Source: Ursus arctos (Eukaryota; Chordata; Mammalia; Carnivora; Ursidae). Taken from it: DNA of 64,000 nt. Shown here piece after piece: positions 57,546-64,000 of this stretch. Both the position numbers and the translations under genes were made by a program. The stretch's first letter is position 1; every line of letters starts with the position of its first letter. The notes below the pieces were generated by a model. The model was not told the origin of the DNA. It did not search any database and worked only from the letters and a program-made list of their open reading frames with translations. The DNA lies in contig NW_026622874.1 of NCBI RefSeq assembly GCF_023065955.2, positions 22,377,772 to 22,441,771 on the forward strand. The letters run 5' to 3'.

Positions 57546-58619
57546 GATTTCCAATTAAAACAGTAAATTAAACACACCAAATCATCTTCTCTCCCTATGG
57601 GAGCCCCACTAAAGCGAAGTAAAGGAATAAAAATGTGAGCAAAAAATGCCAGCAAATTGTTGACAGAGGATAGAGGAGTCAAGGAAGCGGCGCTCTCTGT
57701 TGTAGCAGAAAGAACATGGCTGAGAAAAGCACTCCCTTGCCTGGCAGGCCTCTGGGGAGGGGAAGGTGAGCAGCTCGGGCTGCACGAGGCGGGGATGAGG
57801 CCCCAGGCTGGAAATGGGGGGCTGGTGGAAAATCTGTTAAACTCCTAAGCCTTTCTCAGGAGACTAGCAGGTTATTCCCTGGAGAAAGGGGATCAGAGCG
57901 GCATGTGGTGCAGAGCGAGGGAAATAGTTACCAGGGGAACACCTGAAGGGCCAGCAGTCACGGATATTCCCCCCACCCCCAACACAGAGGAATACAAAGT
58001 TAAAGAAATGTCCTCTGCAGAAACCAAGTGAAAGGACTTTAAGATACCGACGTATGAGTTTCCCTCGTAAGAGTTGCAACCGGCCCTATTACCCCGCAGT
58101 GATACGAACGCCAGCCGAATGTTTAGTGCCTTGCTCCGGATCAGGAACGGACCCTCGAGGATCAGAGATATTTGAAGAATGTCTTCAACTTGAAGGACAG
58201 AGAAGGAGACAAATAAAGAAGAAAGAACTTGGTTAAAACAGAGACGAGGCAGGGGGCAGACTAAAACTGAAAATAATCATACATTCTCAGAGAAAGAAGA
58301 TACTGCAATGATTAGGAAGAACGATATAGTGCAAAGACACGAAGTCAAAGAACAAAAAGGTTCTTGGGTATTCAAAATATCATTGCTAAAAATAGAACTA
58401 AACTCTTACCAACTGTAATTGGAAAGCAATAGATCGTGTCAACATTTATAAACCAGTAGATGCCAGTACACTGTAAGCATGTTATTTGGAAATACGAAGC
58501 AAATATCTAATCGGTTACCCGAAAACGGAAGGTTTAACTGGAAGCGCTTGGACTAGAGAACTGGGAGTTACAGATCAGTGGAGCAGAGTTCAGGTACTTT
58601 TTTACTTCCCTTTGTCTTT
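57546..58619. other. Unassigned sequence
   Basis: About 1.1 kb with no recognised repeat, of fairly high complexity. Open stretches at 57657-57848 and 58054-58236 lack splice signals. Confidence 0.4.
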
Positions 58620-59335
58620 TTTTAAAATTTATTATGGTAAGTTACCCATCACATAAAATTGGCCATTAACGATATTTACTACCTTCACAAGGTTGTGCCA
58701 CCATCACCACTATCTCACCCCCAGAATATTTTCATCAATCCAAAAGGAAATCTTGTAACCCATTAAGCAGTTACTCCCCACTCCTTACTCCTCCCAGCCC
58801 CTGGCAATCACGATTCTGCTTCTTGGCTCTATGAATTTGTGGACTCTGGATATTTCGTATAAATGGAATCGAACCATATATGGCTTTTTGTAAGTTGCTT
58901 CTTTCAATTGTTTTGTAATGTGTTCAAGGTTCATCCCACTGTAGCAAATATTAGTGCTTCATTGCTTTTTATGGCTGAATACTATTCCATTGTATGGATA
59001 GACCACATTTTATTTATCCATTCATTAGTAGATGGACATTTGGGTTTGTTTCCACCTTTCAGCTGTTGTGAATAGCACTGCAATGAACATTTGTGGGCAG
59101 GTTTTTGTTTGCACACCTGTTCACCGTACTCCAGAGTATACACACACCCGGAAGTGGAATTCCTGGGTCATTTGGCAATTCCATGTTTAACTTAATGTGA
59201 ACCCACCCATCTTTTCCATCATGGCTGCACCATTTTACATTCCAACCAGCAATGTCCAAGCGGTCCAATGTCTTTACCTTCTCACCCACACTTGTCCATT
59301 TGTCTTTTAACGGAATTAAAAACTTATGAAACTCT
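58620..59335 (-). mobile_element. Ancient LINE-1 3' region
   Basis: 'ggttgtgccaccatcacc', 'ccctggcaatcacgattctgc', 'actattccattgtatgg', 'gggtttgtttccacc', 'aatagcactgcaatgaac' in order: a long reverse L1M fragment. Confidence 0.8.
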
Positions 59336-59467
59336 TAATAGAGCTAAAAGCTGTGTGTATGTAGCAACGTGATAAATCAAAATTATTAAAATAAAACCAC
59401 AAGGTGTCATTAATAAGAGTGGTAAAGATGAGAGAAAACTTGGTGGACTACGAGAGCCTTACCAGGC

Positions 59468-59970
59468 ATATCAACTCCCTGTTGCTGCCGTAACAAACCA
59501 CCAGAATCTGAAAGGCTTAATCCAATAGGAATTTGTTCTCTGCAGATCAGAAGTATGAAGCGGTCTAAAATCAAGGTGCAGGTAAGGCTGTGTTCCTTTC
59601 TGGAGGCTCTGGGGAGAACCCGTTTTCTTGCCTTGACTTCCCTGTCTACCTTTGGAGATGGTCAACATTTCTTGACTTGTGGCCCCTTCCTCCATATTCG
59701 ATGGCAGCAGTGTGTGGCATCTTCTCTCTTCTCTGACCTCTGTTTCCATCCTATCTCCTCTCTCTGACTCTGGTCCTCCTGTCCTCCTCGTACAGGGACT
59801 CTATGATTATATAAGGCTCATGTGAATCATCCAGGATAATTTCCCCATGCCAGAATCCTTGCCTTAATCACATCTGCAAAGTCACTTTTGCCATGTAAGG
59901 TCCTATACTCTCAGCTTCTGGGGATTTGGACGTAGACATCTTTGGAAGGCTATTGTGCAGCCTGCCACAC
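59468..59970 (-). mobile_element. MLT1-type LTR
   Basis: 'gttgctgccgtaacaaacc', 'ctgaaaggcttaatcc', 'ctggaggctctggggag', 'caggataatttccccatgcc', 'gccatgtaaggtcctatac', 'ggacgtagacatctttgg' in order. Same family as 56798. Confidence 0.75.
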
Positions 59971-60817
59971 CACAAAAACCACTGTAGACAAAGGTCTTCC
60001 TCATGGAGAAGCAGCCAGACAGGGATCGGTCAAGTAGAAAGTGGCAAAGCTTCCAAACTTTAATTTTCTGTTTAATTAACTTTTTTTAATCTTCCAACCT
60101 TCCAAACTTTAATTTTCTGTTTTGTAAAGGGATAAACGTGCTATTTAATGTACATGTTGGGCAGATAAAATAAGAAAAGTTCATACCTATGCTACTCAAA
60201 TTTCCGCCAAGCATCCTTAATGCTCTTAGCAGGCCACAAGCAAAGCTCATAGCTGCAGATTTTAGGCATGACATTTCTTTGAAGTCTCATGTTTTATCTG
60301 ACAAATTCATGTGAATTATGCATTATATTTAATAATAGATGTGTTTGTTTTAATACAAAGTAACATTTTAAATGTCTCACCAGTAGGAACAGTAAATGGA
60401 TGCTCTTTATTCTTTGATCTTGTCTACCCCCGTCACATCTCTGATGATCTCTGTTTGAAAAACAACATTATATGAAAGAAAGCACATTGTAAGCTATAAG
60501 GGGCAACCAAAACTCATTTAGATTCAAATATCAAGTATTGAAAGCATGATATTGGTCTCAGCTCCACATAGTAAATATTAGGAGATGAAGGGCATTTTTT
60601 CCCAAAAGTTAGGCAAAGCAGAACTCTACAAAATATATGATTCCTAGAATTTACTTTTTATTAATACAGAATGACTTGTTCATGACTGTGGTATGGTAGG
60701 TTTTTTCAGTTTTATGGTCAGAGAAGTGTGTCGGGGTTAGTATCAAGGAGAAATACTTAGAGGGGGATAAACGCCAATGTCCATGAGTTTGGGAGATACT
60801 GGGGTGCTATGCCCCAT
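59971..60817. other. Unassigned sequence with a local direct repeat
   Basis: The text 'cttccaaactttaattttctgttt' occurs at about 60050-60073 and again, as 'ccttccaaactttaattttctgtttt', at about 60099-60122. Otherwise nothing recognised. Confidence 0.45.
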
Positions 60818-60835
60818 CATCTCCATAAACCTCTT

Positions 60836-61034
60836 TTTTTTTTTAAAAGATTTTATTTATTTATTCGACAGAGATAGAGACAGCCAGCGAGAGAGGGAAC
60901 ACAAGCAGGAGGAGTGGGAGAGGAAGAAGCAGGCTCATAGCAGATGAGCCTGATGTGGGGTTCGATCCCATAACGCCAGGATCACGCCCTGAGCCGAAGG
61001 CAGAAGCTTAACCGCTGTGCCACCCAGGCGCCCC
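60836..61034 (-). mobile_element. SINEC, bear/panda-like subtype
   Basis: Perfect 18-bp duplication CATCTCCATAAACCTCTT at 60818-60835 and 61035-61052, the longest in the window, with a body very like 23902-24113. Confidence 0.97.
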
Positions 61035-61173
61035 CATCTCCATAAACCTCTTAAACATCATTCTTTGAGATGGCCAACTGATGTCTTCTTAATCTTCTTA
61101 GAAAATTTGTGCAGCTATAAAAAGTATCACTTTCCCTCTCCAGATCATTACTCTCTTTAGAAATTCCAGTGCC

Positions 61174-61402
61174 ATCATTTTTTAAAATTTTATTTTAAAA
61201 GTTTAATTAATTAATTTATTTAGAGAAAGAGAGAGAGAGCACATGAACAGGGGGAGGGGCAGAGGGAGAGGGAGAGAGAACCCCAAGCAGAAGGTGGAGG
61301 GCGTGGAGCCTGACATGGGGCTCTATCCCACAACCCCAAGATCACGACCTGAGCTGAAACCAAGAGTTGGAAGCTTCACCGACTGAGCCACCCAGGTGCC
61401 TG
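61174..61402 (-). mobile_element. SINEC, older long subtype
   Basis: Reverse head 'gactgagccacccaggtgcc' and 'ggagcctgacatggggctc'. Duplication TCCAGTGCC at 61165-61173 and 61403-61411, continued imperfectly. Confidence 0.93.
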
Positions 61403-61411
61403 TCCAGTGCC

Positions 61412-63295
61412 TTCCTTTTTAAATCAATATGATCAGTATTCACAAGAGCGCTACGAAAAGAGGATCTGAGCTCTCCAAGACCTCCTGCATAATGGCAAAG
61501 AATTGAGTGATTCGGACTGCTGGACGCCCTTCCAGAGAGTTGTGGGACTGCTGTGTGTTTTCTTCATTGAGTCGTAAAGTGGCCTTGGATCTAGTCTCCT
61601 GATTAGCCAGGAAAACAAGTGACAAGGAGCAGATTCCATCAGGGTCCCCAGAAACCATTTCCATAATGAACACCACTGGAGGAATAGCGCATCTGCTTAC
61701 TTCTTTTTATCTTTTATTTCTATTAGAGAGTGTAATAAGGACTTGGAACATGGCCCCTTCTCAAGAAATCCTTAAAGAAAACCCCCCCAACACCGCCTGA
61801 CAATGATAAAACGCACAGCAATGTTGTTCCTAGAAGCATATTGTTTTAACGCATTAAATGATAGAGATATATCACAACAATCGCATCTTTTATTGAGAAA
61901 ATTACCATCTAATTTTGGCAAATAGATGAGCTAGATAATATTCTAAAATGTGTAGTCAGGGTTTAAACGGCTGAAAAATTGAAGTCTAATGAGGATTTGT
62001 TACTGGAGGAGAGGAGGAGCTTGGACAGTGCACGCAGAATTGCTAACGGGACGGTGTCAAAACAAGCATTCAGGGGGGCTGATTGAGAATCGGCAGAATA
62101 AAACAGGCAGACACAGGCCTTTGTGAGTGCCTGTGATGAAGCAGCTAGGGGGTAGTCGGGTCCGCTGTACGAGGCAGAGCCTGCTTAAGACGGTGAAAAT
62201 GAGTAGCTTACAGCAGGAATTTAAAAACACTATTCCTGCCAAATAACCCTCTGATTATTTTTCAAAACGTGAAAAATGTTGCATGTTTTGATCTGTGCCA
62301 TGTGGGAAAATAAATCCCAATTCTTTTGCTTTCTACTGTGTAATAAATTATTAGTTTGCGTTTGCTTCTTTTTGGTAAAATGAACAAGTCCTAAAATGTT
62401 CCGGACTCCATTCTGATTCAAACTCTGTTCTCCAGCAAAATAAACTCGTTTACTCTCTGTCCTCCAATAACCCGACCAGTGCTCTATTTTTATGTCTGAG
62501 CCTTAAAACGAATTCAGCTCTCACTTTGAATTTTCCTCACCTTGTCTGTGTTCTAAGTAAACTTGGCCGTGTGTGCGTGTGGTTCACTAGTCACAGAACA
62601 ATTCCCACCAACTGGCGTCTCCTTTGAGCTTCACTTTGGGTTTCCATTATTCGTACCTCAAATTGCTTCTAGGGGTATGACACTCGGGACGTGATTGGAA
62701 GGCCAAGTGAAAAGTATTTAGCCGTGTCACATGACAAGACCACTTGGACAAAAGGACTTTGTCCATGTGATTTCACACAATGGAAAATCATGAACTTTTT
62801 CTCACCCTGTAAGTGGCATTGCGCCAGAGTAAACTTAGACGTTACCCTCTGGCATGCTTCTGGAAATCTTTTCAGTTCTGATATGTGGAGTTTTGATACT
62901 AAAATGTAAATTAACATTTGGAAGAATTTAGTTATTTTCCATGAATTAAAACTATATGAGCTCCTCCATCTTGTTCAGGAACACGAGCTAGAGGCTGGAA
63001 ATTTCCCTCGTTACTAACATCTTATTTGTTTATGGGCATTTTTTCCACATATGGAAATATATGTAAAAGATAAGAGCATAATAAAGCAATAAGAATGGAA
63101 AAAACAAGAGAGTAGATTTAAATTAATTGTTCATTGAAGTGAATGTTGTCCTTTCAGAAAACAACCTTTTTCATTTAAAAAAAAAATGTATTTCTGGAGC
63201 CCGCACTGCATGCTCGGAACTGGGCTGGGTATTATGGAGAAATCAGGGGACTCCTATAATGTAGATTCTACTTTCAAGATTAGTTTTGTAGAAAA
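61412..63295. other. Unassigned sequence, longest repeat-poor stretch
   Basis: Almost 1.9 kb with no recognised transposon. A 78-codon open frame on the minus strand (61440-61676) is not bounded by good splice sites. May contain conserved noncoding elements, but I cannot show that. Confidence 0.4.
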
Positions 63296-63305
63296 AGGCA
63301 GTGTA

Positions 63306-63556
63306 GGGGCACGTGAGCGGCTCAGTTGGTTTAAGTGGCTGCCTTCAGCTCAGGTCATGATTCCAGGGTCCTGGGATGGAGCCCCGCATCAGTCTTCCCT
63401 GCTCAGTGAGGGGTCTGCTTCTCCCTCTGCCTGCTCATGCTCCCTCTCTCTCTCAAACAGATAAAATCTTAAAACAAAACAAAACACAAAAACAAAAACA
63501 AAAAAAGAAAAGAAAGGAAAGGAAAGAAAAGAAAAGAAAAGAAAAGAAAAGAAAAG
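63306..63556 (+). mobile_element. SINEC with expanded (GAAAA)n tail
   Basis: Head 'ggggcacgtgagcggctcag', then a tail that changes from (AAAAC)n to (GAAAA)n over about 63470-63556. Duplication AGGCAGTGTA at 63296-63305 and 63557-63566. Frames through the tail are artefacts. Confidence 0.95.
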
Positions 63557-63599
63557 AGGCAGTGTAATAAAATTAAGAAAAAACTGGAAACCTATAGTT

Positions 63600-63820
63600 A
63601 AATTTAGTACATACCAGACATTTTATATACTTTGTCTTTTATCTTCACAACAATCTTGCAAAGATATTATCCTGCTTGATTTATTAAGTAAGGAAAAATG
63701 GTTTGAGAAGGTGAAGTAACTTCCCTGAGGTCACTCAGCTGGTAAGTTGCCAAAGCAGGATTCACATTCAGATGTTTCTAACTTTAGAAAACCAAGTGCT
63801 TTTCACTGTGCTGAACCACC
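63600..63820 (-). repeat. MIR element
   Basis: 'cagacattttatatactttg', 'atcttcacaacaatcttgc', 'gaggtcactcagctggtaag', 'gcaggattcacattcag' match reverse MIR closely. Confidence 0.88.
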
Positions 63821-64000
63821 CCTATTTCTGGCATACCACTTTGTTTCCTAGAATGAGTCACTCAGTCATTTCATGTATTAGTTTCCTTGACTATAAAATG
63901 AAGAGGTCTCTTTTCCTGTAGTGGACGTAGATTCTATTTTCTCTAGACTAACCCATGAAGCACTGAGAGACCAATATCAGAAGGGATGTCTAGGTGGGCA
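63821..64000. repeat. Right-edge sequence, possible MIR fragment
   Basis: 'tagtttccttgactataaaatgaag' at about 63879 resembles the MIR 'tttcctcatctgtaaaatgggg' core. The last bases 'gggatgtctaggtgggca' could be the start of another SINEC head cut by the window edge. Confidence 0.4.

Noticed and set aside
61440..61676. 78-codon minus-strand frame with fairly normal amino-acid mix, considered as an exon
   Set aside because: The upstream 'tattcctccag' acceptor is weak and no GT donor follows the stop-free stretch; without conservation data it cannot be supported.

Overview
This window is ordinary-looking nuclear DNA of a placental mammal, almost certainly a caniform carnivoran. The evidence is about 21 copies of the tRNA-derived carnivore SINE (SINEC / CAN-SINE) on both strands, many still flanked by near-perfect target-site duplications, plus two young-looking carnivore-type LINE-1 3' ends. 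Several SINEs carry the variant 'ggcacagcggttaagcgtctgcc ... tcctccgctatgagcctgc' (read here in pieces), which I associate with bears/panda and relatives rather than with dogs, cats or mustelids. This taxonomic step is from memory and should be treated as likely, not proven. No bacterial-type operon, CRISPR array, tRNA gene, rRNA gene or complete protein-coding gene is visible.

Layout. 1-5 kb: a 5'-truncated LINE-1 (151-2259, minus strand, perfect 15-bp duplication) inserted among fragments of an ancient LINE-1 and an ancient DNA transposon. 5-13.4 kb: mostly unassigned single-copy sequence with MIR and L2 fragments. 13.54-15.01 kb: the only gene-like signal, a TATA-less CpG island with GC boxes and a minus-strand first exon ending at a perfect splice donor (exon end 13870, intron starts 13869). 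That exon has no ATG, so it is probably 5' UTR and the gene body would run leftwards out of the window. I could not identify the gene. 15-45 kb: old repeats (MIR, L2, L1M, MLT1 LTRs, hAT-type DNA transposons) mixed with young SINEs and unassigned sequence. 45.5-54 kb: an old ERV LTR, then a repeat-dense block of ancient LINE-1 with five SINEs clustered at 47.8-48.8 kb and a composite LINE-1 insertion at 50872-52043. 54-64 kb: ancient LTRs (MLT1 type), LINE-1 and MIR remnants, three SINEs and a long unassigned stretch at 61.4-63.3 kb.

The most interesting structure is the composite insertion at 50872-52043. One perfect 16-bp target-site duplication encloses a truncated LINE-1 3' end, its own A-tract, about 627 bp of unrelated sequence, an ATTAAA signal and a second A-tract. 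This is the signature of an L1-mediated 3' transduction, so those 627 bp should be a copy of DNA lying beside the parent L1 elsewhere in the genome. I did not find a new enzymatic or defence system, and nothing here suggests one. Boundaries of ancient repeats are approximate because they were recognised by eye.
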